Shown piece after piece: positions 42,904 through 52,530 of a stretch of 64,000 nucleotides of DNA. Position 1 is the stretch's first letter. Every line of letters begins with the position of its first letter. A program made the position numbers and the translations under genes. The DNA is from Cytophagales bacterium. Its GTDB lineage: Bacteria; Bacteroidota; Bacteroidia; Cytophagales; UBA9547. Location: NCBI GenBank assembly GCA_013297755.1, contig JAAFIH010000029.1:1-64000 (forward strand). The letters are read 5' to 3'. Below the pieces are notes generated by a model. That model searched no databases. It saw only the letters and a list, made by a program, of their open reading frames with translations, and had not been told where the DNA came from.

Positions 42904-45900
42904 TTAAAACTTACCTGCTACAACAATTTCTGAGGTAAATTTAATTTTTTGGCCAACCAAATTAAATCCTTCTAATAAAATCATATAAGAACCAATTTTG
43001 GCCTTGTTGTTGTTGTCGTCTAAGCCATCCCATTTAAAATATTGGTTTTGAGTTGATAGAACATTGGTAGCTATTGTTTTGATTTTTTCGCCATCATAGC
43101 TAAAAATATAAACTGATATGGTATAACCATTGTCAGGCAACTGGCATTGTAGCATCGAAAAATCTTTGTAACCATCTTCATCAGGCGAAAAAACCAATGG
43201 ATCGGCCAAAATTAATTGTGAAGGTGTTTCAAACTCATTTTTAGATTGAGAGTTTTTGTATCCTGGCGTGGCATACCCTACTGTGGCAGCAGCTGATTGC
43301 CAGTTTTCGGGCAAATTGGTGGCTTTTTCGACACTTATTCTTTCTAGTGATACACCCTCTTTTTTATCTAATAAAGCATAATGATAATCGTCTTTGTAAT
43401 AAAATTTGTCAATCACAGAAGAATCTGCATTTAAAAGTAACACATTTCCATCGTCATCTGCAAATGTTGGCAATGCACTCATTTCTATAAAATTATTTTT
43501 TACTGACTTAGGATAGGTATTAGTAATATTCAACACATTATCGGTAAATACTACAAATGAATTAGGTGCTAAAATATAATTTGAAGTAGTAATATTTTTA
43601 TAATTTGACACTTCACTTTTTGTGTTTAAATTTGCTAATTTTAAATTATTGAGATTGATATTTTTAGACGATTTATTATAAATCTCTACAAAATCAGAAC
43701 CCCCAGTAAATGGATTAAACAATATTTCGTTTATTACTAAATCAGACAGTACTGCCTTTTGTGGCAACACAAAAGACGCTATTTGAGTGTTTTGAGCCAT
43801 ATTTAATGCACAATCTTTTATGCCAGTTGTTGATATTGTATATGTTTTGTTTGAGTTGAAATTAGACGAAACAGTCATATTTATTCTATCCAACAAAATA
43901 GTATACTCATTTACAACAAAAGATATTGGTAATATAATATTTATTTTTGAAAATGAATTTTTGTCGATAATATCATCAAAAACAAGCTCAACTTTATTGC
44001 TATCTGTGGCAAAAGCAGAAATCAAAGTTGGGGGCGTTGTATCAGGGTTTTCGGCAAAAATAGAATTTGGTTTACCTGGTGTTCCACCCTTCGAATTGAC
44101 AGATGCTGCCCAGTTTTTATTGGTTTCGCATGGATTTTTTATATCAATTTTCTCTAACGAAAAACCCCCATCCTGCTTCACTTGATCTGCATACCAAGTT
44201 TTGCTATAAGTTACAGCACTAATTACAGTGCCATCAATATCAACCAAAGAAATACCATCACCATCTGAGTTCAAGCTAGGAAACGAGGGTAATCCAACTG
44301 TTTTTCCATAAACACTATATGCAGAGGCGTTGGCTGTGCTGGTAAGAATAATGTATTCGTTGGGTAATATTTTGGTAAGATTAGGAATAGTTGCCCCAGA
44401 TGTAGTGGTGGCATCTCTGAGTTTGAAGCCACTCAAATCTAACGTATTGTTGGTGGTATTATAAATTTCTACAAATTCGCCAAAGGGTAACCCATTAGAT
44501 GGAGATTCGTCTGCATATATTTCTGTAATTATTACTTCTCCTGCATTAGCTTTTCGTAATATTTGTATTATAATGGTAGTATCTAAAAGAATATTTTGAT
44601 TGCAGTTTTGTATATTTTGTAAACGAATAGGATACCTATTTCCTATTTGAAGGGGAGCATTAAAAACCAATTTGATGCTATCGTTTTGTATGTTTTGAGA
44701 CGAAAAACCAATGGCAGTACTTGTAAAAATAGCATTGCTCGAAAACTCAGCCACAGCTTCTGATACTGCAAAAGTAACAGCAGTATTGGTAAGTTTATAA
44801 TTTTTTATAAAAGGTTTTTGGGCAGAAATAGTTGTTGTGTATATTGAATTTTGTGAGCCTGGTGTTCCTCCCAAATCAGCTACTGACGAACCCCAATTGC
44901 CTGAACCAGAGCAAGTTGTGGTAGGGTTGATGAGTTCTAAACTCCAGCCTCCATCACTTTTGGTAGTTTCGATATGCCAGTTTTGCAAATAAAATACTTT
45001 TGAAATTTCAACATTGGCATCGCTAACCAAAAATAAGTTGTCACCAGTGCTATTCAAGCTAGGAAACGAGGGTAATCCAACTGTTTTTCCATAAACACTA
45101 TATGCAGTGGCGTTGGCAGTGCTGGTAAGAATAATGTATTCGTTAGGCAGAATTTTGGTAAGATTAGGAATAGTTGCTCCAGATGTAGTGGTGGCATCTC
45201 TGAGTTTAAAGCCACTCAAATCTAACGTATTGTTGGTGGTATTATAAATTTCTACAAATTCGCCAAAAGGTAATCCATTAGAAGGCGATTCGTCTGCATA
45301 TATTTCTGTAATTATTACTTCTCCTGCATTGGCTTTTCGTAATATTTGTATTATAATGGTAGTATCTAAAAGTATATTTTGATTACAGTTTTGTATATTT
45401 TGTAAACGTATAGGATACCTATTTCCTATTTGAAGTGGGGCATTAAAAACCAATTTGATGCTATCGTTTTGTATGTTTTGAGACGAAAAACCAATGGCAG
45501 TACTTGTAAAAATTGCATTGCTCGAAAACTCAGCCACGGCTTCTGATACTGCAAAAGTAACAGCAGTATTGGTAAGTTTATAGTTTTTTATAAAAGGTTT
45601 TTGGGCAGAAATAGTTGTTGTGTATATTGAATTTTGTGAGCCTGGTGTTCCACCCAAATCAGCTACTGACGAACCCCAATTACCTGAACCAGAGCAAGTT
45701 GTGGTAGGGTTGATGAGTTCTAAACTCCAGCCACCCTCTTTTTTGGTAATTTCGCTGTGCCAATTTTGCAAATAAAATACTTTTGAAATTTCAACATTGG
45801 CATCGCTAACCAAGAAAAGGTTATCGCCAGTGCTATTCAAACTAGGAAACGAGGGTAACCCAACTGTTTTTCCATAAACACTATATGCAGATGCGTTGGC

Positions 45901-48648
45901 TGTGCTGGTAAGAATAATGTATTCGTTGGGCAAGATTTTGGTAAGATTAGGAATTGTTGCTCCAGATGTAGTGGTGGCATCTTTGAGTTTGAAGCCACTC
46001 AAATCTAACGTATTGTTGGTGGTATTATAAATTTCTACAAATTCGCCAAAGGGTAATCCATTAGAAGGCGATTCGTCTGCATATATTTCTGTAATTATTA
46101 CTTCTCCTGCATTGGCTTTTCGTAATATTTGTATTATAATGGTAGTATCCAAAAGAATATTTTGATTACAGTTTTGTATATTTTGTAAACGAATAGGATA
46201 CCTATTTCCTATTTGAAGGGGAGCATTAAAAACCAATTTGATGCTATCGTTTTGTATGTTTTGAGACGAAAAACCAATGGCAGTACTTGTAAAAATAGCA
46301 TTGCTCGAAAACTCAGCCACGGCTTCTGATACTGCAAAAGTAACAGCAGTATTGGTAAGTTTATAGTTTTTTATAACAGGTTTTTGGGCAGAAATAGTTG
46401 TTGTGTAAATAGAATTTTGACCTCCTGGTGTTCCACCCAAATCAGCCACTGACGAACCCCAATTGCCTGAACCAGAGCAAGTTGTGGTAGGGTTGATGAG
46501 TTCTAAACTCCAGCCACCCTCTTTTTTGGAAGTTTCGCTGTGCCAACTTTGCAAATAAAATACTTCTGAAATTTTAACATTGGCATCGCTAACCAAGAAA
46601 AGGTTGTCGCCAGTGCTATTTAAACTAGGAAACGAGGGTAACCCAACTGTTTTTCCATAAACACTATATGCAGAGGCGTTGGCTGTGCTGGTAAGAATAA
46701 TGTATTCGTTGGGTAAGATTTTGGTAAGATTAGGAATAGTTGCTCCAGATGTTGTGGTGGCATCTTTGAGTTTGAAGCCACTCAAATCTAACGTATTGTT
46801 GGTGGTATTATAAATTTCTACAAATTCGCCAAACGGCAACCCATTAGATGGAGATTCGTCTGCATATATTTCTGTAATTATTACTTCTCCTGCATTGGCT
46901 TTTCGTAATATTTGTATTATAATGGTAGTATCTAAAAGTATATTTTGATTACAGTTTTGTATATTTTGTAAACGAATAGGATACCTATTTCCTATTTGAA
47001 GGGGAGCATTAAAAACCAATTTGATGCTATCGTTTTGTATGTTTTGAGACGAAAAACCAATGGCAGTACTTGTAAAAATAGCATTGCTCGAAAACTCAGC
47101 CACAGTTTCTGATACTGCAAAAGTAACAACAGTATTGGTAAGTTTATAGTTTTTTATAAAGGGTTTTTGGGCAGAAATAGTTGTTGTGTAAATAGAATTT
47201 TGACTTCCTGGTGTTCCACCCAAATCAGCCACTGACGAACCCCAATTACCTGAACCAGAGCAAGTTGTGGTAGGGTTGATGAGTTCTAAACTCCAGCCAC
47301 CTGTTTTTTTTGTTGCTTCATTGTGCCAGTTGAGTGTATAAGTTAAACTATCAATGAGGTTGTCGTTTTGATTTTTTAATTTTAAAGATTCGCCACCATC
47401 TGTCAGTCCAAAACCAGACAAAGTAATAACTTTTATGTTTGAAATAACTGATTCTATGATTGATTTATTACTATTGCTTGCAACAATGATAGCATACTCG
47501 TTTCCTAAAATACTTACTGGATAGTTTATCGTTCTATTTGTGGTGCCATCGACCAATACATAATTTTGCAAATTAAATACTTGAGTTGTGTTGTTGTATA
47601 TTTCCAAATATTCAACGGCAGGCAGTCCTATGGGTGGACTTACATCTGCAAATATTTCATTGATAACAATATCTCTATATTTACTACTTATTATTGGTGT
47701 TGGTGTCGTGTAAGAAAAATTAATTATTGTATTAGAGGCTATTTCATTATTATTCAAATCTTTTATGCCATTTATAGTAAGATTATTTATACCCAAAAAA
47801 GTAATTCCTGAAAAAGAAATAGTTGCAAATCTATTATTTTCAAAAGTAATATTTGTAGGGTTTATTCCATTATTTATTTTATAATTTCCTGTAGTTGTGG
47901 CTGTTATCAAATCTATATTTTTATCAAATTGTATTTTTAAATGATTGAATCCCAACACTGAGGCCCCAATAATTGTTGGAGGAGTGATGTCAGGTAGAGA
48001 CGTTACTGTAATATTATCAAATAGAAAGTTTAATCTATTTGTAGCTGTGTACGTAGTAAGAATACTAAAATAATTAAAAATAGTATTGGTATTATCTTGG
48101 AAGGTGTTTTCTAAAAGTCCAAAATTTGGATTTGTAATTGTTTTTACAAATAATTGCCAAAGGCCTGAGTAAGAACAACTTATTTTTATATCAATATTAA
48201 ATGCACTAGCTATAGTAGTTGTACCTCTCATGAGTGAAGTACGAGTATTACCATTTTGCCTAAATAACTCTACTACATCTGTTGCATTGGCTTCGCCAAG
48301 TTGTAAGTAATATCCTGCCAAACTTCCATTTAGATTGATAGCATTTGAGGCTAAATATATTCTGCTAAAATTTGTTGTCGATGATGCCAAGTTATGCCTT
48401 ACTGATATTTGCCATTCTTTGCCCAATGTAGAGGTGCCGTCAAAAGTAGTTGTAATAAAATAGGTGCCTGCAATGCTACTATTAGAACGCAAAATATTTG
48501 TGCCTAACACTGTAAAATTATCAATATCGCCTTGCCAAGTAGGGTTATTGGTGATGTCGCCATCTGAGAAGTTTTCTATGATTTGTGCTTTTGCAAAAGT
48601 AAAACACAAAATAGATAGGAGTAATATATAAAAATTTTTCATACTCAT
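42904..48648 (-). CDS. Giant cell-surface protein with repeated lamin-tail domains
   Basis: A 1914-residue secreted protein. A signal peptide (residues 1-21) is followed by a jelly-roll-like region (about 25-215) and a first LTD (lamin-tail domain, INEIFADVSPPIGLPAVEYLEIYN near 330). Then come nearly four copies of a 261-residue unit. Each unit has SAQKPxIKNYKL, a cadherin/Ig-like strand region and an LTD with VIITEIYADESPSNGLPFGE. A more divergent LTD near 1660 precedes a C-terminal FSPDEDGYKDF...YIFSYDGEKI...WDGLDDNNNKAKIGSY region, as in gliding-associated/type IX export C-terminal domains. The copies are almost identical at DNA level with an exact 783-bp period. It is likely a type IX-exported surface protein; adhesion or binding of nucleic acid or polysaccharide is possible. 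Confidence 0.85.
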   Translation of the reverse strand: MSMKNFYILLLSILCFTFAKAQIIENFSDGDITNNPTWQGDIDNFTVLGTNILRSNSSIAGTYFITTTFDGTSTLGKEWQISVRHNLASSTTNFSRIYLASNAINLNGSLAGYYLQLGEANATDVVELFRQNGNTRTSLMRGTTTIASAFNIDIKISCSYSGLWQLFVKTITNPNFGLLENTFQDNTNTIFNYFSILTTYTATNRLNFLFDNITVTSLPDITPPTIIGASVLGFNHLKIQFDKNIDLITATTTGNYKINNGINPTNITFENNRFATISFSGITFLGINNLTINGIKDLNNNEIASNTIINFSYTTPTPIISSKYRDIVINEIFADVSPPIGLPAVEYLEIYNNTTQVFNLQNYVLVDGTTNRTINYPVSILGNEYAIIVASNSNKSIIESVISNIKVITLSGFGLTDGGESLKLKNQNDNLIDSLTYTLNWHNEATKKTGGWSLELINPTTTCSGSGNWGSSVADLGGTPGSQNSIYTTTISAQKPFIKNYKLTNTVVTFAVSETVAEFSSNAIFTSTAIGFSSQNIQNDSIKLVFNAPLQIGNRYPIRLQNIQNCNQNILLDTTIIIQILRKANAGEVIITEIYADESPSNGLPFGEFVEIYNTTNNTLDLSGFKLKDATTTSGATIPNLTKILPNEYIILTSTANASAYSVYGKTVGLPSFPSLNSTGDNLFLVSDANVKISEVFYLQSWHSETSKKEGGWSLELINPTTTCSGSGNWGSSVADLGGTPGGQNSIYTTTISAQKPVIKNYKLTNTAVTFAVSEAVAEFSSNAIFTSTAIGFSSQNIQNDSIKLVFNAPLQIGNRYPIRLQNIQNCNQNILLDTTIIIQILRKANAGEVIITEIYADESPSNGLPFGEFVEIYNTTNNTLDLSGFKLKDATTTSGATIPNLTKILPNEYIILTSTANASAYSVYGKTVGLPSFPSLNSTGDNLFLVSDANVEISKVFYLQNWHSEITKKEGGWSLELINPTTTCSGSGNWGSSVADLGGTPGSQNSIYTTTISAQKPFIKNYKLTNTAVTFAVSEAVAEFSSNAIFTSTAIGFSSQNIQNDSIKLVFNAPLQIGNRYPIRLQNIQNCNQNILLDTTIIIQILRKANAGEVIITEIYADESPSNGLPFGEFVEIYNTTNNTLDLSGFKLRDATTTSGATIPNLTKILPNEYIILTSTANATAYSVYGKTVGLPSFPSLNSTGDNLFLVSDANVEISKVFYLQNWHIETTKSDGGWSLELINPTTTCSGSGNWGSSVADLGGTPGSQNSIYTTTISAQKPFIKNYKLTNTAVTFAVSEAVAEFSSNAIFTSTAIGFSSQNIQNDSIKLVFNAPLQIGNRYPIRLQNIQNCNQNILLDTTIIIQILRKANAGEVIITEIYADESPSNGLPFGEFVEIYNTTNNTLDLSGFKLRDATTTSGATIPNLTKILPNEYIILTSTANASAYSVYGKTVGLPSFPSLNSDGDGISLVDIDGTVISAVTYSKTWYADQVKQDGGFSLEKIDIKNPCETNKNWAASVNSKGGTPGKPNSIFAENPDTTPPTLISAFATDSNKVELVFDDIIDKNSFSKINIILPISFVVNEYTILLDRINMTVSSNFNSNKTYTISTTGIKDCALNMAQNTQIASFVLPQKAVLSDLVINEILFNPFTGGSDFVEIYNKSSKNINLNNLKLANLNTKSEVSNYKNITTSNYILAPNSFVVFTDNVLNITNTYPKSVKNNFIEMSALPTFADDDGNVLLLNADSSVIDKFYYKDDYHYALLDKKEGVSLERISVEKATNLPENWQSAAATVGYATPGYKNSQSKNEFETPSQLILADPLVFSPDEDGYKDFSMLQCQLPDNGYTISVYIFSYDGEKIKTIATNVLSTQNQYFKWDGLDDNNNKAKIGSYMILLEGFNLVGQKIKFTSEIVVAGKF
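44260..47310. repeat. 783-bp tandem repeat inside the LTD gene, about 3.9 copies
   Basis: The marker GGGCAGAAATAG occurs at 44820, 45603, 46386 and 47169, spaced exactly 783 bp. Flanking sequence is nearly identical, with scattered single-base changes, mostly silent. The frame is preserved (261 codons). This pattern means recent duplication or continuing gene conversion, and copy number may vary between strains or be collapsed in assemblies. Confidence 0.9.
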
Positions 48649-48752
48649 TTTTAAATTTTTGTATGAAAGTAAAAAAATAAATTCTTATTTAGGAATGATT
48701 ATTGACTTTTAGTTAAAAATTATTTTTAATTTAATATTAAAAATTCTAATTA

Positions 48753-49328
48753 TTACTCATTTGTGAGTTTTTTTGTCAAATCGTTGAGTGTTTTTACCTT
48801 ATGTTGAAAATCGCCTTTTAGTTTATCTCTAAAAGCTCCAAGCGAATCCAACAAATCGTTTATATTGTCTGTGGGTAGACTTTCAGCAAAAATTTCTCTT
48901 AATCGTTTGGCAAAAGTGGGCGATTTGCCATTGGTAGAAATAGCTATTTTCAAATCTCCTTTTTGAACAATAGAGCCTAGATAAAAATCACACAAAGGGG
49001 GTGTATCGGCTACATTGATTAGAATTTTTTTTTCTCTGGCTTTCTCGTAAATTTTTTGATGTAGCTGCTTGTTATCTGTCGTACAGATAATGATATTTTT
49101 TTGCTCCAAATCATCCCATCTAAATGCTCTTAGATGCAACTTTAAAGTAGTATGTTTTTGAGCAATGGTATAAATTTCTTCTTTTATAAATGGAGCCACC
49201 AAGGCTATTTTTGCCTCTGGACAATTATTATATATGGCTTCTAATTTTTCGAGTCCAACATTGCCACCACCTACAATTAGAATATCTAGTTTGTCAAATT
49301 TTACAAATATTGGAAATAGTGTGTTCAT
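48753..49328 (-). CDS. cysG: Precorrin-2 dehydrogenase/sirohydrochlorin ferrochelatase-like
   Basis: A 191-residue protein matching the N-terminal (Met8/CysGB) half of siroheme synthase: LFPIFVKFDKLDILIVGGGNVGLEKLE with GGGNVG at 21-26, VNVADTPPLCDFYLGSIVQKGDLKIAISTNGKSP around 100-135, and the helical SirC/Met8 C-terminus. It oxidises precorrin-2 and may insert iron to give siroheme for sulfite or nitrite reductase. The methyltransferase half of CysG is absent and not encoded nearby, so the symbol refers only to this part. It starts at ATG 49326-49328, 1 bp after the PAP2-like gene, so it is translationally coupled to an apparently unrelated enzyme. Confidence 0.85.
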   Translation of the reverse strand: MNTLFPIFVKFDKLDILIVGGGNVGLEKLEAIYNNCPEAKIALVAPFIKEEIYTIAQKHTTLKLHLRAFRWDDLEQKNIIICTTDNKQLHQKIYEKAREKKILINVADTPPLCDFYLGSIVQKGDLKIAISTNGKSPTFAKRLREIFAESLPTDNINDLLDSLGAFRDKLKGDFQHKVKTLNDLTKKLTNE

Positions 49329-49329
49329 A

Positions 49330-50043
49330 CTAAACCAATTCTTTTTCTTTTCTCGAAGCTGTCATCGACATTTTGCCTTTGTAAACTTTGTCTGGTATAA
49401 ATTGTGTACTTGCATTTTGAAAAATTGGGCTTACCAACCAGTTGAGCTGTGCTATTCTATACCCACCCCAAGTGATAATAATTGCTGCAAATACATCGTA
49501 AGAATAGTGCACATGCTGAATCATCAACAAAAGACCAAGCGAAATACATGCTACCAAAAGCAAATATTTTAATGGCTTGTAAGGCATAAATATAAAAGCC
49601 ATACAGATGGTAGACATGTGTCCTGAAAAAAACAAATCTTTGGTTATGGCTTGACTATCATATACTATCATGGCCAAAAATGGATCTTTGAGTAAGATGA
49701 TTGATGGGTGTGGCTCAAGTGCAATTATATAAATAAGTAAGTATCTTAGCGTAACAACAATATAAAAAGTTTTAACAGCGTGCATAAACTTCATGGGTTG
49801 TGTCAAAAGCACACTCAACGACAAGAACATGGAGCCATAGACGATTGTCATGATGGCGATAGAACAATCTATGGCTGGTAAAGCGTCTAAAATGGGATCG
49901 TAAAGAATTTTTCCTTGTTGATTTTCTACTAAACTCATCCAAAGGGGTGAGTAGTAGAGCATTACAAAGCAAATAATTGAAAATGTGGGCAGTTCTAAAA
50001 GAAATTGTCTGTTATTCAATGCCTCTTTCCAGCGTTTAATCAT
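49330..50043 (-). CDS. PAP2/sphingomyelin-synthase-like membrane phosphotransferase
   Basis: A 237-residue integral membrane protein with about six hydrophobic segments. It has the catalytic PAP2_C pattern: DLFFSGHMSTICM near residues 134-146 and HVHYSYDVFAA with the His and Asp near 174-186. This is the arrangement of sphingomyelin-synthase-related enzymes rather than classical PAP2 (no KXXXXXXRP motif). It probably transfers or removes a lipid headgroup at the periplasmic face of the inner membrane. Some Bacteroidota make sphingolipids, so a sphingolipid role is plausible but unproven. It starts at ATG 50041-50043. CAAATATA at 50093-50100 is a candidate reverse -7 element. Confidence 0.75.
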   Translation of the reverse strand: MIKRWKEALNNRQFLLELPTFSIICFVMLYYSPLWMSLVENQQGKILYDPILDALPAIDCSIAIMTIVYGSMFLSLSVLLTQPMKFMHAVKTFYIVVTLRYLLIYIIALEPHPSIILLKDPFLAMIVYDSQAITKDLFFSGHMSTICMAFIFMPYKPLKYLLLVACISLGLLLMIQHVHYSYDVFAAIIITWGGYRIAQLNWLVSPIFQNASTQFIPDKVYKGKMSMTASRKEKELV

Positions 50044-50226
50044 TTATGTACTATTCGATTTTAAACTTTTTCTATTTTTCTAATATTTTGTGCAAATATA
50101 CTGAAATAATTTTTTTATTATGATAGAATACTTAAAATTTAGTGATAAATTATGTATGTGGCGTTTGTATAATTATAGTTATAAAAGTAATATTTATAAA
50201 TTATTTATATTTTAATTATTATTATT

Positions 50227-51387
50227 TTACACATATTCCATAGCTATTGCTCTTGCTTCTTTATCTGTTTCTAAATAATCGTTTATGGAGCAATTATTTT
50301 TAAATATTACTTTACTTAATGTTTTTTCGTTTATTTTTGCTATGTCCAAAAATTTAATTTTATCGGTCAAAAATGCTTCTACTGCTACTTCGTTGGCTGC
50401 ATTGAGCACACAAGCTGCATTGCCACCACAGTCTAGTGCTTCAAAAGCAAGTTTTAGGTTAATAAATGTGTCAGTATCAGGTTTTGTAAAACTTAGGTTT
50501 GGGTATTGCAAAAAATTGAATCTAGGAAAATCTGATTTTATTCTGCTAGGATAACCCAGGGCATATTGGATTGGTAATTTCATATCTGGCAAGCCCATTT
50601 GGGCTTTCATCGATCCATCTTGAAATTGAACTATGGAGTGAATGATGCTTTGAGGATGCACTATGACATCTATTTGATTTTTTTGGAGTGAAAAAAGCCA
50701 TTTTGCTTCTATCACTTCCAATCCCTTGTTCATCAAAGTAGCACTATCTATGGTTATTTTTGCTCCCATAGCCCAATTTGGGTGTTTGAGAGCTTCATTT
50801 TTAGTAATATTAGTTAATTCTGAAATAGTTTTGCCTCTAAATGGACCACCAGATGCTGTAAGTATTATTTTTTCGATAGGATTATGAAACTCGCCTGCCA
50901 AACATTGAAAAATGGCCGAGTGTTCTGAATCTACAGGTAATATATTGACCCCTTTTTCGTAAGCAAGTTTAGTAATAATATCACCAGCTACTACCAAAGT
51001 TTCTTTATTGGCAAGAGCTATTGTTTTACCAGCTTTTATGGCATTTATGGTAGGTATCAACCCAGAAAAGCCAACCATTGCCGTCAATACCATATCTATA
51101 TCTTGCATTTGTACTACATCTGCTATGGCATTGGCCCCACAATATACTTTTATGGGGAAATCAGCAAGCGCATTTTTTACTTTTTCGTACAAAGTTTCGT
51201 TGGCAATTACGACACAGTTGGGTTCAAATTGTTGGGCTTGAGCTATCAACAAATCAGCGTTGTTTTGTGCTGTAAGCACTTCTATTGCAAATTTATTAGG
51301 ATTGGCTTTTACTACCTCTAGGGCTTGTGTGCCAATAGACCCTGTGGAGCCAAGTATGGCAATATGTCTTTTGGGTTTTGTTTCCAA
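50227..51387 (-). CDS. dxr: 1-deoxy-D-xylulose 5-phosphate reductoisomerase
   Basis: A 386-residue NADPH-dependent enzyme of the MEP isoprenoid pathway. The NADPH fold begins with GSTGSIG at 13-19, and ANKETLVVAGD lies near 124-134. The metal/substrate motif PVDSEHSAIFQCL is near 149-161, and ASGGPFRG, HPNWAMGAKITIDSATLMNKGLE and VHPQSIIHS follow. All hallmark motifs are present at normal length. The start is TTG at 51385-51387; the only ATG codons lie well inside the domain. A complete reverse promoter ends about 17 bp upstream, which supports this start. It is monocistronic. Confidence 0.96.
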   Translation of the reverse strand: METKPKRHIAILGSTGSIGTQALEVVKANPNKFAIEVLTAQNNADLLIAQAQQFEPNCVVIANETLYEKVKNALADFPIKVYCGANAIADVVQMQDIDMVLTAMVGFSGLIPTINAIKAGKTIALANKETLVVAGDIITKLAYEKGVNILPVDSEHSAIFQCLAGEFHNPIEKIILTASGGPFRGKTISELTNITKNEALKHPNWAMGAKITIDSATLMNKGLEVIEAKWLFSLQKNQIDVIVHPQSIIHSIVQFQDGSMKAQMGLPDMKLPIQYALGYPSRIKSDFPRFNFLQYPNLSFTKPDTDTFINLKLAFEALDCGGNAACVLNAANEVAVEAFLTDKIKFLDIAKINEKTLSKVIFKNNCSINDYLETDKEARAIAMEYV

Positions 51388-51403
51388 ATGCTATTTTTTT
51401 ACA

Positions 51404-51434
51404 CAAACATACATCAAATAGTAGTTTTTACAAA
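51404..51434 (-). promoter_or_regulatory. Promoter of dxr
   Basis: On the minus strand TTTG (51434-51431), a 19-base spacer and TATGTTTG (51411-51404) give a full Bacteroidota promoter. Transcription would begin near 51397, about 10 nt before TTG 51387. Confidence 0.7.
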
Positions 51435-51806
51435 AATTGTATAAGTATATGATTGCAATTTATTATTTATATAACAATGTCGTTTACTTTAGCATTATTT
51501 TTGCCTCTATCTTAGGCGCTCTCCAAAAGAGAAAGTTAATAATATTTTTAAGTAAATGATATTGAAATACAAATATTAAATTATTACTAATGCAAACGGA
51601 TTTAAGAATTTTTAAACAAAGATAATTGTTATTTTAAAAGCCCTGACCTACATTCAATGACTGTTACAAAGCCATTGAACCTAAAATGAAAGGACTTTAA
51701 ATCCAACTATACTAAAAACCAAGTTTTTTAGTAATATTTTACTTTTTTATATATTTTTTTTTAGATGAGTTTGCCCTTATTTATTTTTTTAATAAATTTT
51801 ATACAA

Positions 51807-51814
51807 TATATTTG
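51807..51814 (+). promoter_or_regulatory. Candidate -7 element of the HAD gene
   Basis: TATATTTG matches TAnnTTTG 14 bp before ATG 51828. No -33 TTTG at correct spacing was seen. Confidence 0.35.
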
Positions 51815-51827
51815 AAAAAACTTATTT

Positions 51828-52415
51828 ATGCTCACTATATATCCAGAAACCAAAGCTATTATTTTTGATTTAGACGGTACCTTAGCAGATACTATGCCCC
51901 AACACTATTTGGCCTGGAAAAACACTTTGGATGCTTATGGAGTAGATTTTTCGGAACAAATGTTTTATGATTTGGCTGGCTGCTCTGGCCTTAAAATTGT
52001 AGAAATGCTCAACCAAAAATATAACAAAACCATGAATCCTGGCATTGTAGACCATGATAAAGAACAGTATTTTTTAAAAAGCATAGCATCTATCAAACCA
52101 ATACAACCTGTATATGATATTGCAAAAAATTATCATACAAAATTACCTATGTCTATAGGCACTGGTGGAATCCCTGATGTAGTAAAGCAAACTTTAGCTG
52201 CCATCAATGCAACCAATATGTTTGATTTTATTGTAACTTCAAAAGATGTTAAAAATCATAAACCAGCACCAGATACTTTTTTGCTATGTGCCGAGCGTAT
52301 GGGGGTATTGCCTGCGTATTGCCAAGTTTTTGAAGATGCAGATTTGGGAGTAAAAGCCGCCAAAGCAGCAGGTATGATGGTTACAGATGTTCGTTTGTAT
52401 TTAAACAAAAGGTAA
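51828..52415 (+). CDS. HAD-superfamily phosphatase, beta-phosphoglucomutase-like
   Basis: A 195-residue cytoplasmic hydrolase. Motif I FDLDGTLADT with nucleophile Asp14 and Asp16, a four-helix cap (about 20-85), motif II SIGTGG near 109, motif III Lys in SKDVKNHKPAPDTFL near 139-152 and motif IV EDADLGVKAA near 168-177 are all present. The cap and length place it near YqaB fructose-1-phosphate phosphatases and beta-phosphoglucomutases. The substrate is not certain. It starts at ATG 51828. A GC-rich palindromic repeat follows its stop. Confidence 0.88.
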   Translation: MLTIYPETKAIIFDLDGTLADTMPQHYLAWKNTLDAYGVDFSEQMFYDLAGCSGLKIVEMLNQKYNKTMNPGIVDHDKEQYFLKSIASIKPIQPVYDIAKNYHTKLPMSIGTGGIPDVVKQTLAAINATNMFDFIVTSKDVKNHKPAPDTFLLCAERMGVLPAYCQVFEDADLGVKAAKAAGMMVTDVRLYLNKR

Positions 52416-52419
52416 AAAT

Positions 52420-52470
52420 GTAGGGACAGGGTGCGTTGTCATTTGAAGGGACAGGGCATGCCCTGTCCTT
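52420..52470. repeat. Palindromic AGGGACAGGG element
   Basis: A perfect 20-bp palindrome GGACAGGGCATGCCCTGTCC spans 52449-52468. It is preceded by a half copy, TAGGGACAGGGTGCG, at about 52421. GC content jumps against the surroundings. It is typical of a dispersed REP/MITE-like sequence and may also act as a terminator for the HAD gene. Confidence 0.65.
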
Positions 52471-52530
52471 ACTATCATATATGAATAGAGTTATTATCAT
52501 TATATTTAACTTTTCTAAACATCAAAAATA

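Larger units (their letters stand above)
51388..51827. other. Divergent intergenic region with a foldable element
   Basis: It holds the dxr promoter at its left end and a TATATTTG (51807-51814) for the HAD gene at its right. Bases 51633-51701 form an outer stem (51633-51644 with 51691-51701, containing CCT/AGG and AAAG/CTTT) around an inner hairpin TTCAATG 51653-51659 / CATTGAA 51673-51679. It may be a small RNA or leader structure. No gene was found. Confidence 0.35.
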
